Counted from the first letter of the stretch, positions 50,848 through 60,928 are shown. The stretch is DNA of 64,000 nt from Orientallactaga sibirica (GCA_036365145.1 JAEOAD010001365.1:3369001-3433000), one strand, 5' to 3'. Notes: generated by a model from the letters alone, not told the origin. Numbers and translations: made by a program.

Positions 50848-51110
50848 GGCTGGAGAGATGGCTTAGCAGTTAAGGCGCCTGCCTGCTAAGCCCAAGAACC
50901 TGGTTCCAATCTCCAGCAGTTCCAATCTCCAGGTCCCACGTTTAGCCAGATGCAAAGTGACGCAAGGGCGCAATGCCGCACTTGAACACAAGGGGGCGCA
51001 CACATCTGGATTTCGTTCACAGCAGCTGAGAGACTGCTGGTGCACCCATTCTCTGTCTGTCTTCCTCTCCCTTTCTCTCTGTCTGTCTCTCCAAAATTTT
51101 TTTAAAAAGT
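50848..51110 (+). mobile_element. DIP SINE, long CpG-rich variant, with target duplication
   Basis: Flanked by 'aaaagtataatttt' at 50833-50846 and 51105-51118. Contains 'gacgcaagggcgcaatgccg', and a 16-bp internal tandem duplication around 'gttccaatctccag' (50904-50932). Confidence 0.95.
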
Positions 51111-51299
51111 ATAATTTTATGTATTTTATGTCGTTTTGAAATCAATTTAGCCTGGCTGCTTCTCCCAGAGCTTCTTTGTTGGTCCTTCTAAGCTCTTCTG
51201 ACTTCTAAAAACCGAGTGTCCACAGCTCTGTCCCCGCCTTTTTCTCCTTTTTGCCCCTACATTCATTCTGTGGCAAACCTCATCCAGTTTTAACTTGAA

Positions 51300-51790
51300 C
51301 TGTCACTGACCTACCAGTGGCTCTGAAAACTCGACCTGCGCTTGGTCTCCTCTCCCGGTTCCCATGCACCCGGCCACCTGACTGCACAGCATCTCCATTC
51401 CTGTGTCTAACAGGTGTCTCACGTCAACCTGCCCCGAACCAAGTCCCCACACTCCCTCGTTTCTCCTTCCACGGTTCTGCTCATCCCAGACAAAGACAGC
51501 TCCCATTCTTGCTTTGTTCAGGCCAGAACCTCCAAGTCACCATAGACACCTCCCTGTCTTTCACATCCCACAAGTGGGTAGGCAGCAGATCATGACGGCT
51601 CTTCCTCAGTGGTCCGGAAAGGAACCTCCTCTCACCACCTCCGCAGTGTCTCCCAGATACCAACCACCTGGACAGTCACAATAGCATCCAGATGGTCCCC
51701 TCCCCCAGGTCTTTTGTCTTGTCCCTTCAGGCTATGTCACTCTGCTTGTCACTCAACAGCAGCTGCTCACCTGTCCCTCAGGAAAGGCCC
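51300..51790 (+). mobile_element. Ancient L2 LINE 3' region
   Basis: Ordered L2-like words: 'tgtgtctaacaggtgtctca', 'ttcaggccagaacctccaag', 'accatagacacctccctgtc', 'ctctcaccacctccgcagtg'. The overlapping open frames (for example 51317-51684 and 51609-52082) are relics of the L2 reverse-transcriptase C-terminus or chance, not a host gene. Confidence 0.65.
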
Positions 51791-51997
51791 TGACCCCACA
51801 GCAGTTCACAGTAGGTCAGGATGCCCCAGACAAGGCCTTTGGTGCCGTACTTCTTTTGGGGTGATTTCTAGGAGGATGGAGGAAAATAAGGCAGGGAAAG
51901 TAAAGAAACCAGTGCAAAGTCTATTGATGCTCGGCCATGTGGGCAACTGGAACGCGCCCCCGCTGGGGACGTCTGAGAGATGCCCAGAGCACGTCTC
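51791..51997. other. Unique sequence
   Basis: No repeat recognised. Confidence 0.4.
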
Positions 51998-52255
51998 CTG
52001 CAGCAGTTACTCGTTGGGACGAAACACTCACCCAGAAGCAGCTTACGGGAAGAAAAGGGTTATTTCAGGCTTCCAGTTTTGAGGAGACACTTCATCAGAC
52101 ATGGGCACAGAAGGAGAACAGCAGACGCCGTCAGGCTCTGAATACACAGTAAGGCCGGGCACCGCAACCTCAGGGCCACCCCCAGCAATACACCTCCTAT
52201 AGAAAGGCTTCAACTTCCAAAGACTCCTCCAGCCGGGGACTAAGCAGGAACCTTA
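51998..52255 (+). mobile_element. R-like repeat
   Basis: 'agcagttactcgttgggacg', 'gggaagaaaagggttatttc', 'actcctccagccggggacta'. Similar plan to the R repeats but a divergent subfamily. Confidence 0.5.
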
Positions 52256-52272
52256 ATCAAAAATACCAAAGG

Positions 52273-52475
52273 TGGAGCTGGAGAGATGGCTTAGCGGTTA
52301 AGTCATTTGTCTGCAAAGCCAAAGGATCCCGGTTTGACTCTACAGGACCCACATAAGCCAGATGCACAAGGGGGCCTATGCATCTGGAGTTCGTTTGCAG
52401 TGGCTGGAGGCCCTGGCATGCCCATTATTCTCTCTCTCAAATAAATAAATTAATTTAATTTAATATAAAAACAAC
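52273..52475 (+). mobile_element. DIP SINE, cluster member 1
   Basis: 'gctggagagatggcttagcg' to (AATT)n tail. Near consensus. Confidence 0.92.
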
Positions 52476-52485
52476 AAAGGCAGGG

Positions 52486-52730
52486 ACTGGAGAGATGGCT
52501 TACAGTTAAGGCGCTTGCCTGCAAAGCCTGGCAACCCTGGTTCAATTTGCCAGTACCCATGTAAAGCCAGATGCACAATGTGGTGGATGCATCTGGAGTT
52601 CCTTTGCAACAGCAAGAGACCCCTGGCCCGCCCAGTCTCCCTCCCTCTCTCTGTCTGTCTCTCTTCTCTCTGTCTCCCTCTGCTTGCAAATAAATAAATA
52701 AATAAATAATATATTTTAAAAAATACCAGA
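52486..52730 (+). mobile_element. DIP SINE, cluster member 2
   Basis: 'gactggagagatggcttaca', tail (AAAT)n at 52687-52708. Confidence 0.92.
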
Positions 52731-52947
52731 GCTAGTGAGATGGCTTAGCAGTTAAGGGATTTGCCTGCAAAGCCTGACTCATGTTCGACTCTCCAGATCC
52801 CACGTAAAACAGACACACAGTGATGTAAGCGTGCAAGATCGCACATGCACACAAGGGGGCACACACATCTGGAGTTCGATTGCAGTGACTGGAGGTCCTG
52901 GCATGCCAGTTCTCTGTGTGTGTGTTTCTCACTCTCACATTAAAAAA
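52731..52947 (+). mobile_element. DIP SINE, cluster member 3, long variant
   Basis: 'gagctagtgagatggcttag'. Extra segment 'gcaagatcgcacatgcacac', (TG)n short tail. Confidence 0.9.
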
Positions 52948-52955
52948 GGTACTTT

Positions 52956-53205
52956 GGGGGCTGGAAAGATGGCTTAGCGGTTAAGGCGCCTGCCTCCTAA
53001 GCCTAAGAATGCCAGTTCCAATCTCCAGGTCCCACATTTAGCCAGATGCAAAGTGCTGCAAGGGCGCAATGCCGCACTTGACCACAAGGGGGTGCATGCA
53101 TCTGGATTTTGTTTGCAGCAGCTGAGAGACTGCTGGTGCATCTCTATCTGTCTTCCTCTCCCTCTCTATCTGTCTCTCTCCAAAAAAATTTTTTTAAAGG
53201 CACTT
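52956..53205 (+). mobile_element. DIP SINE, cluster member 4, long CpG-rich variant
   Basis: Contains 'gctgcaagggcgcaatgccg' and 'gcagcagctgagagactgct'. Flanks 'ggtactttggg' (52948) and 'ggcactttggg' (53199) are a target duplication. Confidence 0.94.
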
Positions 53206-53209
53206 TGGG

Positions 53210-53395
53210 AGCTGGGCATAGTAGCACATACCTTTAATCCCAGTACTTGGGAGGCAGAGGTAGGAGGATCACCATGACTTTGAGGCCAGTCTGAGACTAC
53301 ATGGTGAATTCCAGGTCAGCTTGAGCTAGAGTGAGACCCTACTTTGAAAACAAAAAACAAAAAACAAAACAAAACAAAACAAAGCAAAACAAAAG
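53210..53395 (+). mobile_element. B1 SINE, cluster member 5
   Basis: 'gctgggcatagtagcacata' to 'gagaccctactttg' and (AAAAC)n tail. Confidence 0.88.
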
Positions 53396-53474
53396 GCAGT
53401 CTTTTGGGCTAGCAAATAAGAAAATAAAATATTCAAAAAAATGCTCTTCAACCAGACAGCTACATGCCTCCTAT

Positions 53475-53810
53475 TGTCATAGTTTAAACACACAATGTCC
53501 CCCACAGGCTCATGTGTTTTATATTTGATCCTCAGCTGGTGGCCCTATTTTGGGAGGTTCTGAGATCTTTAGGAAGTGGAGTCTGGCTGGTAGAGGAAGT
53601 CTGCTAGGGGGATCTTGTCCTTGAGCCTTTTCCTACCGTGTTCTCTGCTTCCTGTGTCCCACACTCCTGCTGCCATAATGCTGGGCCCAAGTCACAGGCC
53701 CACGTGACCATGCACTAAACTCTGACGCCGAGAGCTAGAATCAAGTATTCCTTCTTTAAGTCATTCTTTGGGGAATTTTGATCATCGGGACACAAAATCT
53801 GAGTAATACA
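53475..53810 (+). mobile_element. MaLR solo LTR
   Basis: 'tgtcatagtttaaacacaca' to 'ctgagtaataca'. Contains MaLR-like 'tgtcccccacaggctcatgt' and 'ctgctgccataatgctgggc'. TG...CA ends, no second LTR or interior, so a recombined solo copy in opposite orientation to the 19-kb element. Confidence 0.75.
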
Positions 53811-54329
53811 CCTACCTCACCTTCTTTAGAGCTTTATCAAAATGTCACCATTCAGCAAGACTGTTTTGGTAAAAGGAAACTGGAAATTGGTTAGTCTGAC
53901 AGCACATTAGTAAAGTATTATTTCTAAAGTGTGGGCAGGGTATAGGGAAATAAGAGCTGGAGGGCAAGGAGTCCCCTCGGGCTAGTGTAGGCAGCCATAG
54001 TTACCATCCCCAGGACTGAGGGGATGAGGGAAGAGAGAGATTCTTAGAACCGGGTAGGCCCTGTGGGAACGGCCTCCTGCGAGGACCCTGCCTCTGGGGG
54101 AGGACAGACACATGCTGGCTTCTTTACCATCTGCCCTCCAGTCTCTTAGATGTGCTTCCGAACAGCCATAGCCAACAGGAAGCCAGAGGGTGAGGAAGGC
54201 CTTTCACCCTGTTCCTAATGTCAGCCTCCAGGCACAGGGCAGGAAGTGAGGGCAAATGATAGATGTCCAGCACAAAGCCCAAACAGCAGTGCACCGGTAC
54301 TCTGACCCTGCTTCCTGCTTCATTTCCCC
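53811..54329. other. Unique sequence
   Basis: No repeat or gene signal recognised. Confidence 0.4.
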
Positions 54330-54475
54330 TCCAGCAACATGTTACTTCTTTTGTTTATTTTCCATCTCCTTCTTCAAGGTATAGAACTCCAACAGGACCA
54401 AAATGTTTCATTCACTATTGCATCCCCGGAGTGCCTAGACTAGTACCCAGGACAACGCAGAATGTGTTTAAGATT
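54330..54475 (+). mobile_element. L2/MIR3 3' relic
   Basis: 'tttgtttattttccatctcc', 'tgtttcattcactattgcat' and 'ccccggagtgcctagactag' follow the L2 3'-end order. Not joined to the 51.3-kb piece. Confidence 0.6.
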
Positions 54476-54483
54476 TTTAAAAT

Positions 54484-54669
54484 ATTTATTTATTTGAGAG
54501 ACAGGAGAGACAGAGAGGAAGAATGGATGCACCAGGGCCTCTAGCTGCTACAGATGAACTCCAGGGACATGCACCACTTTGTCTACCTGGCTTTATGTGG
54601 GTCTTGGGGAACTGAACCCTCAGGCTTTGCATGCAAGCGCTTTTAACCACTGAGCAATCTCTCCAGTCC
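54484..54669 (-). mobile_element. DIP SINE with perfect target duplication
   Basis: 'aagatttttaaaat' at 54470-54483 and 54670-54683. Confidence 0.95.
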
Positions 54670-54694
54670 AAGATTTTTAAAATTGTTTCTGCTT

Positions 54695-54800
54695 CCACCT
54701 TCCCTTCTTTCTTCCTCTCTTCCTTTCTTCCTTCTTTCCCTCATTTCCTTCATTGTGTTCTTTCTTTTCATACCTTCCTTCTTTTCTCTCTCTCCCTCTC

Positions 54801-54843
<43 letters not shown>

Positions 54844-54925
54844 GTCATCTGTCACAGAGACTAAATCAAGGGCCTTGCACATACTAGCCCAACACTCAAC
54901 CACTGAGCTATACCCCCAGGCTTCC
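54695..54925 (-). mobile_element. ID-type SINE with expanded pyrimidine tail
   Basis: (TTCC)n, (TTTC)n and (TTCT)n from 54700 to 54843, then the reverse ID 'caacactcaaccactgagct' and 'atacccccaggct'. Confidence 0.75.
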
Positions 54926-54942
54926 ATTAAGATTTCCTAGTA

Positions 54943-55100
54943 GGGCTGAAGAAATGGCTTAGCAGTTAAGGTGCTGGCCTGTGAAGCCTAAGAACCCAGG
55001 CTCATGCAGCTGGAGTTCATTTGCAGTGGCTAGAGGCCCTGGTGCACCCATTTTCCCTCTATCTGCCTCTTTCTCTCTCAAACAAATAAAAACTCCCTCC
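54943..55100 (+). mobile_element. DIP SINE, internally deleted
   Basis: 'gggctgaagaaatggcttag'; 'aagaacccaggctcatgcag' skips the B box and DIP core. Confidence 0.85.
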
Positions 55101-55135
55101 CCCCTCCCTATCTATCTATCATCTATCTATCTATC

Positions 55136-55174
<39 letters not shown>

Positions 55175-55212
55175 ATCTATCTATCTTCTATCTATCTATC
55201 TATCCATCCATC

Positions 55213-55243
<31 letters not shown>

Positions 55244-55270
55244 CATCCATCTATCTATCTATCTATCTAA
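55101..55270 (+). repeat. (CTAT)n microsatellite
   Basis: About 165 bp of CTAT/CATC units with interruptions, grown from the preceding SINE tail. Frames across it encode SIYL-type repeats and are not genes. Confidence 0.97.
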
Positions 55271-55311
55271 TTTCTTAGTAAAGTGCTACCTAGCTTGGTA
55301 AACAACAAAAG

Positions 55312-55490
55312 TAGCTAGGTATGATGGTGCACGCCTTTAGTCCCACCACTTGGGAGGTAGAGGTAGGAGGATCACTGTGAGTTCAAGGCCACCCTGAGAG
55401 TACATAGTGAATTCCAGGTCAGCCTGGGCTAGAGTGAAACCCTACCTCAAAAAAAAAAAAGAAAGAAAAGAAAAAGAAAGAAAGAAATGT
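55312..55490 (+). mobile_element. B1 SINE
   Basis: 'agctaggtatgatggtgcac' to 'gaaaccctacctc', A/GAAA tail. Confidence 0.88.
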
Positions 55491-55705
55491 TCTTAAATCT
55501 GTCCATACCCTAAACCTGAGACGCCTGTACCTGATGACGGTAGACACTTAGTGAGTGCAGCTGGAAGGGAACTAGATCTCATTAAATGACACTCAATAAT
55601 ACATTCATATTTCCTAGTTTTAGGACTTTGGAATCTCCTCCCCCAATTTTGTGTATTGTAAATAAAATTTGAGGATTTTTTTAATGTACAGGGGCTCTTT
55701 TTGAA

Positions 55706-55858
55706 ATTACTCTTTTTTTTTTTTTTTTCTGAGGTGGTTAGCTCAGGCTGACCTGGAATTCACTATATAGTCTCAGGGTAGCCTTGAACTCTCAGCGATC
55801 CTCCTACCTCTGCCTCCCAAGTGCTGGGATTAAAGGTGTGCACCACCACACCCGGCTC
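55706..55858 (-). mobile_element. B1 SINE
   Basis: Poly-T, 'gctcaggctgacctggaatt' to 'caccaccacacccggct'. Confidence 0.88.
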
Positions 55859-56063
55859 TTTATTTTATTTTTAAATTTTTATTTATTTATTTATTTGAGA
55901 GAGCGAGAGAGGGAAAGAGGCAGACAGAGAGAGAAAAAGAGGAGCTCCAGGGCCTCCAGCCGCTGCAAACAAACTCCAGGAGCATGCGCCCCCCCCCCTT
56001 GTGCATCTGGCTTATGTGGGTCCTTTGGCTTTGCAGGCAAATGCCTTAACTGCTAAGCCAGTC
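55859..56063 (-). mobile_element. DIP SINE
   Basis: (TTTA)n, (GA)n, 'ttggctttgcaggcaaatgc', end 'gctaagccagtccct'. Part of the 'cctggggaa' region is deleted. Confidence 0.85.
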
Positions 56064-56069
56064 CCTCTT

Positions 56070-56272
56070 ACTTCTTTTTAAAATAATTGTTTTATTTTAT
56101 TCATTAGCAGAGAGAAGACAGGTAATGGGCGAGTCAGGGCCTTTAACCACTGCAAATGAACTCCAGAGATGCATGTACCACCTTGTGCATGGGGCTTTAT
56201 GTGGGTCCTAGGGAATCCAACAGAGGTCCTTAAGCAAGTTCCTTAACCGCTGAGCCATATTTCCAGCCCCGA
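56070..56272 (-). mobile_element. DIP SINE, diverged
   Basis: 'ccaccttgtgcatggggctt', end 'gctgagccatatttccagccc'. Confidence 0.83.
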
Positions 56273-57000
56273 GTCTCTCGCTTCTTCACAACAAGAGCCC
56301 AGTGGTCTGCAAGGCTGGTGCTCACATGTAAAGAAGTGCTGTGGGCAGCTACTCTTCAGAGCAGGACTGGTCAGCTTAGCCACACTGGGCACCGCCCAGA
56401 GATGGATGCAAGTTGCCTCCCACGTGGCAGCCAGGCTGGGGCTGGAAGGTGAGAGTGAAAGGGAGAAAGGAGAGGCTGAGGCTGCGTCTCGGATCGCCCT
56501 TCCTGGGTTAGTCTTTCACTAGGTTCTTCCATCAGGGCATGGGAACTGGGGGAGGCCAGAGACAGAAAGGAGGGGGGTGACACAAGAGAGTGGGGTGGTG
56601 CAGGGAACCTTCTCCCTGATGCAAGATTACTGCTGAGGCCAGTTCAGCAGCTCCGGGTGGTGCCTCCAGGGTGAGTGCCTTCAAACCACCCTCCTTCTTG
56701 GTAACCGTCCAGGATCGCTGATCCCTGGGGAGGGCTGCACACCCACAACCTGGGCATGGAGGTGGGGGCTTTCCTGAATGTCTGGGGAGGTGGGAGAGCC
56801 AGAGGGGAGGGGACAGAGGAGACAGGAAATCCAGCTCCAGCCTTGTGCAATACCAGACCACTCTGGAGGCGCATGCCTCTGTGCCCACCTCTGTCCTGGT
56901 CACAGCTGGTGCTCCCTCCCGAAACCCCCGCAGGACCTGAGTTTGCAAGGCAGAGGAGGGAGAGGGTTGTGAAGAGAAGCCAGCAGGAGAACAAAGGAAG
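56273..57000. other. Unique GC-rich sequence
   Basis: No SINE. Overlapping open frames on both strands, up to 175 codons on the minus strand (57059-56532), have proline/serine-rich composition with no recognised domain. They are attributed to GC content. Confidence 0.4.
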
Positions 57001-57830
57001 CTTTGCTGGCGAGGGAGGCACCTTCCACCGAGGCCTCGGGGCCTGGGGAAGTGAGTCATTGGGCCCCCGGGTTGGACCCACCTATGGGGTGGGGGCTCCC
57101 TGACACTGGAAATGAAGCCAGGCTGGCCAGGCGCAGGCCCTGGGGTGCGGTAGAGGTTGTCAGTCTCTGGCGTCTGTTGGGTGGGGCTTCCCCAGGGTCC
57201 CCCCTCCTCCCTCAGGACTTGGTGTGCGTCCAGCCCGGGGGGCTTTGGCGACAGTCCTGCGCCTCATTAGGCACTGCCAGGCGGGGCCCTGCCACCACCG
57301 CTTCTGCAGCCGCCCGGGGCCGTGGGCGTGGTCCCCTCCCTTCCTCCAACCCTTAGCAGGGACCCGGGCTCCACCACTGCATCCATCTGCGCCACCCGAA
57401 GGTGGCGTCCGGCTGGGTCCCAAGGGTCCCCCCCCCCACTCCCCGGCCCCATTTCCCAGCCCCCCGACGCCTATGATGAGAAAGAACGTAGAGAGGCCTC
57501 GCTGCATGCACGCCCCGGCTTCTTGCACAATCTTCCCCCAATTATTCTCCATATAGTGTGTGGCAACCCGGCGAGCATTCCAGGACCTTGTACTTACTCG
57601 TACAAATCCGCCCCCTGCTTTTCTGCAGGGCCAGGCGTGTCTCCCTTGGGCGCCCCTCGGGAAATGGGGGGTGTGTCCGCGTCCAAAAGGGCGTGGCCCG
57701 CGTCCACTGCGGCGGCGGGGTGGGGGGAGGTGGACACCTACCCGCCCCAAACCACAGCCACTTCGGGAGCCCTGGCCCCGGGCCAGGACACTTAGGCATA
57801 CGTTCTGGTGACATTCTACACCGCTCAGCT
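57001..57830. promoter_or_regulatory. GC-rich CpG-containing block (weak CpG island)
   Basis: CpGs are dense compared with the rest of the window: 'ccgcccggggccgtgggcgt' (57309), 'cgcgtccaaaagggcgtggc' (57678), 'cactgcggcggcggggtg' (57705). SP/KLF-type 'gggcgtggc' and 'ccccgcccc'-like words recur. No SINE for 1.7 kb. Could be a promoter or a GC-rich enhancer; no transcript evidence. A 233-codon minus-strand frame (57861-57160) is Gly/Arg/Pro-rich and reads as chance. Confidence 0.4.
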
Positions 57831-58000
57831 CTCCTGGCTCAGCCATGGCTGGTGGCAACACACTTGGGGCTCATCCGGCCGGAACCTGGACCTGCGTGGC
57901 CTGTGCTGTGTCCTCCTGCAGACATGGTGGAGCATCCACCTCCGAGGCCCCAGCGCTGCTGGTGCATCCTTGCCTTCCGGGACTTCTTTCTTGGCTCCTG
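57831..58000. other. Unique sequence
   Basis: Transition from the GC-rich block to SINEs. Nothing recognised. Confidence 0.35.
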
Positions 58001-58125
58001 AACATTTTTTTTTTTTTTTTTTTTTTTGCCCTGGTTTGTGATTCTTGTTTTTTTTTTTTTTTTGAGACTGGATTTCACTCTGTAAACCCAGGTTGGCCCA
58101 GAACTCCTGGCAGTTCATTTGATTG
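58001..58125 (-). mobile_element. Poly-T tracts and B1-like fragment
   Basis: T24 at 58003-58027 and T17 at 58047-58063, then 'gagactggatttcactctgt' and 'aaacccaggttggcccagaa'. Confidence 0.6.
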
Positions 58126-58139
58126 GCCTGTTTTATAAT

Positions 58140-58365
58140 TCATTCTTTAAAAAATTTTTTAAAAAATTATTTTATTTATTTGAGAGAGAGAGATAAAGAG
58201 AGAGAGAGAATGGGCACGCCAGGGTCTCTAGCCACTGTAAAGGAACTCCAGACACATGCACCACCTTGTGCATCTGGCTTACGTGGGTCCTGGGGAACCA
58301 AACCGGGGTCCTTTGGTTTTGCCGCTAAACGCCTTAACTGCCAAACCATCCATCTTTCCAGCCCT
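58140..58365 (-). mobile_element. DIP SINE
   Basis: 'gcatctggcttacgtgggtc', end 'accatccatctttccagccct'. Flanked by 'tgttttataattc' (58129) and 'tgctttataattt' (58364), a decayed target duplication. Confidence 0.9.
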
Positions 58366-58904
58366 GCTTTATAATTTCTGTTGAAGGTGGGCCCTAGGAG
58401 TCAGGCTCTGATGACGGCTGTTATTCCTCAGTCATGGCTCTGGGCCACAGAACAGTATTGTCCCCAATGGCCTGGAGACAGAGGACAGCTGTCAGGACTG
58501 GCTGTTCTGAGTAATGAAAATAAAGACAAAAATCCAACCTGGAGCCTTTCTCCTATGTGTCTCCCCTGGGGACAGTGCTTGCCTCTTTCTCGGGGGAGCT
58601 CATTAGAATTTTTTGCTCCCACAGAGGCCTCTACAGAGGCCCAAGAGATTGGTAGCTCTACATGCAGACGGAATTCAGGGTAATCTGTGTTTGGTATAAT
58701 GACCAACTGGGAAGCTATGGTATAGTTACCTCTGCTGCATAACTTTACAGAGCCTCAACAAACTATCGAAAATAAACAATTGTTGTGAATAAAGTCTTTG
58801 TGGATAATCGTCTTCTCTTTACTCAGCCATAGTGGCCAGCATAGGCTGGCCTACAACACACAGTGCCCGCCCTCCCACTGGTTGAGAAGTGTGTTCATGC
58901 TTTC
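58366..58904. other. Unique sequence
   Basis: No repeat recognised. An isolated AATAAAG at 58788 lacks supporting context. Confidence 0.4.
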
Positions 58905-59523
58905 TATATCTGAGAAAAGAAACAATCAGGGAACAATTTATTTGGCTCAAAGTTTCAGAAGTTTCAGCCGGGCGTGGTGGCACACGCCTTTAATCCCAGC
59001 ACTCAGGAGGCAGAGGTAGGAAGATCATCATGAGTTCAAGGCCACCCTGAGAACACAGAGTGAATTCCAGGCCAGCCTGAGCTAGAGTGAAACCCTATTT
59101 CGAAAAGCTGAAAAAAAAAAAAAAGTTGCAGAAGTTTCAGTCCGTGGTTGCTTGGGCCTGTGGTGAGGCCAAGTGTCATGTCATGGTGGAGAGCGCGTGG
59201 CGGGGCCCACAAGGCATGATGGAGCAGAGACAGGAGTATGGTCAGCTGAGCTGAGTTGCTCACCTTATGGCAACCAGGAAGCAATGCGAATGAGAGCAGA
59301 AGGGTAGAGGGACAAGATCATGTCAACATCATGCCCCTAGGGACCTACTTCCTCCAACCAATCCCCACCTCTCATTCAGCTATGAACCCATCAATGGACT
59401 GATGCATTGATAAAGCCAGCACCCTTGCGATCCAATCATTTTCCAAAGCACCACCAGCTAGGGACCGTGCATTCAATCGAGGAGCCTTTAAGGAGGACAC
59501 TTCATACCATCCAAACTGTAACA
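58905..59523 (+). mobile_element. R repeat interrupted by B1
   Basis: 'aacaatttatttggctcaaa', broken by a B1, resumes 'tttcagtccgtggttgcttg', then 'cctacttcctccaaccaatc', 'ttcagctatgaacccatcaa', and ends 'catccaaactgtaacag'. Longest R repeat in the window. Confidence 0.78.
58967..59124 (+). mobile_element. B1 SINE with target duplication
   Basis: Flanks 'gtttcagaagtttcag' (58952-58967) and 'gttgcagaagtttcag' (59125-59140), 15 of 16 identical. Younger than the R repeat. Confidence 0.95.
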
Positions 59524-59676
59524 GGGAGGTAAGGGAATCTGCAGTAGGGATCTTTCTAGAGTTAAGTCCAAATGTCCCAATTCCTTGGCCAAGTTGGTAA
59601 GTCGAATCCTAACCATACATCCTTCCGCTGGGAGGAGGAGCTGGTGGTGGAAGTGGTGGGATTAAAAACACATGAA
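59524..59676. other. Unique sequence
   Basis: Nothing recognised. Confidence 0.35.
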
Positions 59677-59800
59677 CCAGGCGTGGTGGCTCACGCCTTT
59701 AATCCCAGCACTCGGGAGTCAGAGGTAGGAGGATCGCCCGGAGACTACATAGTGAATTCCAGGTCAGCCAGGGCTAGAGTATGATCCGACCTCAATAAAA
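59677..59800 (+). mobile_element. B1 SINE with internal deletion
   Basis: 'ccaggcgtggtggctcacgc', 'ggaggatcgcccggagacta' (deletion), 'gatccgacctc'. Confidence 0.87.
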
Positions 59801-59842
59801 GAAACACGCACGCACGCGCGCGCGCACACACACGCACACACG
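59801..59842 (+). repeat. Alternating purine-pyrimidine (CACG/CG/CA)n tract
   Basis: About 40 bp beginning 'cacgcacgcacgcgcgcgcg'. Z-DNA-prone sequence at the tail of a B1. Confidence 0.95.
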
Positions 59843-60021
59843 AGGCCAACCATCGGTGGAGGAACATCTACCAATGGGCAGCCATGCCTTGGGCGCATAC
59901 CCTCAGAGTGGCCTCTAATAGTGAGGCTCCCATTCGGCCTGCGGTTCTGACATTGGGGCGTGTGGGGAAAGAGCCATCAACCAGGGTTCTCACAGAAGAC
60001 CTAAGGGTTAGCTTGGGTGAA

Positions 60022-60306
60022 GGCATATTGCTTACTTTATGTCACTGTAACCAAGTGCCTGACAGAAGCAACTGAAGGGTGGAGAGGTGCAGAGGTCCAT
60101 CATGGTGGCCAAGGCGTGGCAGTGGGAGCTTGTGGTTTGTACTGTCCCTCACATCTAGAACCCCCAAGGAGCCCCACACCCACCCACAGTGACCCACCTC
60201 CCCAGCTAGGTCATACCTCCTGAAAAATCAACAACCTCCCAATGAGGGCTCGGGAGCAAATGTTCAGACACATGAGCCTGTAGGGACATTTCATAACCAA
60301 ACTTTA
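60022..60306 (+). mobile_element. R repeat
   Basis: 'gcttactttatgtcactgta', 'aggtccatcatggtggccaa', end 'tagggacatttcataaccaa'. Confidence 0.68.
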
Positions 60307-60928
60307 ACGGGGTTGGGGGGCGTGGGTGGGCCTAGGGCTGGGGGTTCTCTTCTACTGAAAGCTCACAGAGTCATGGGGGCTACAACTGTGAGGTCCTGGG
60401 GGAATGTGGTCACATCCCCAGTCAGTTCTTCTGTGCTGACCCTTCGGAGCTGAGTGACCTTTGGACGATCAGAGAGCTCTGGGAACATCAGTGCCAGCTC
60501 GCTCCTGGCAGGAAGCTGCTCTCACGTGTCTTTGTCTCGTCCTACACAGGTTACTTCCTGAGTCCTCTAGAGGATGTCAGAGTTTCTAGAAAGTGCTATC
60601 AGGATGTGCTGTTAGCACAAGGGATTCCGGTGGTCATCTTTCTCTCTCTGCCTTTCTGTCCCAGTTGGTGAAGTTAGCCATTTTTATCCAAACACAGCTG
60701 ATACTTCAGCTTTCTCTGGGGCAGGTGCCTTTCACTGTCTTCCTCAGATCTGGATGGGGTTGCGCAAGAGCAGGGAAATTGTCTTGGGCTTCATGTTAGA
60801 CTTCACAGCCTTGTCCTTGTAGGTTTCCTTGGATACTGACAACAAGCCTTGTTTGTCTAATGAGAACTCCTGTACCAGTAACAGGCAAGCAGGGCTTTAG
60901 ACGAATATGCAGTAAAGCCCTTCCTTGC
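60307..60928. other. Unique sequence
   Basis: No repeat or gene signal recognised. Confidence 0.4.

Noticed and set aside
51309..52082. Overlapping plus-strand frames suggesting a gene
   Set aside because: The underlying DNA follows the order of an ancient L2 3' region. The frames are a decayed reverse-transcriptase end or chance.
55101..55270. Plus-strand repeat-rich frame over (CTAT)n
   Set aside because: Pure microsatellite translation.
57160..57861. 233-codon minus-strand open frame, and overlapping plus-strand frames of up to 157 codons
   Set aside because: All frames are open because the DNA is GC-rich. Composition is Gly/Pro/Arg-heavy with no domain, and several frames overlap on both strands.
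58788..58793. Plus-strand AATAAAG as a gene 3' end
   Set aside because: Isolated signal with no convincing upstream exon; AATAAA is frequent by chance and in SINE tails.
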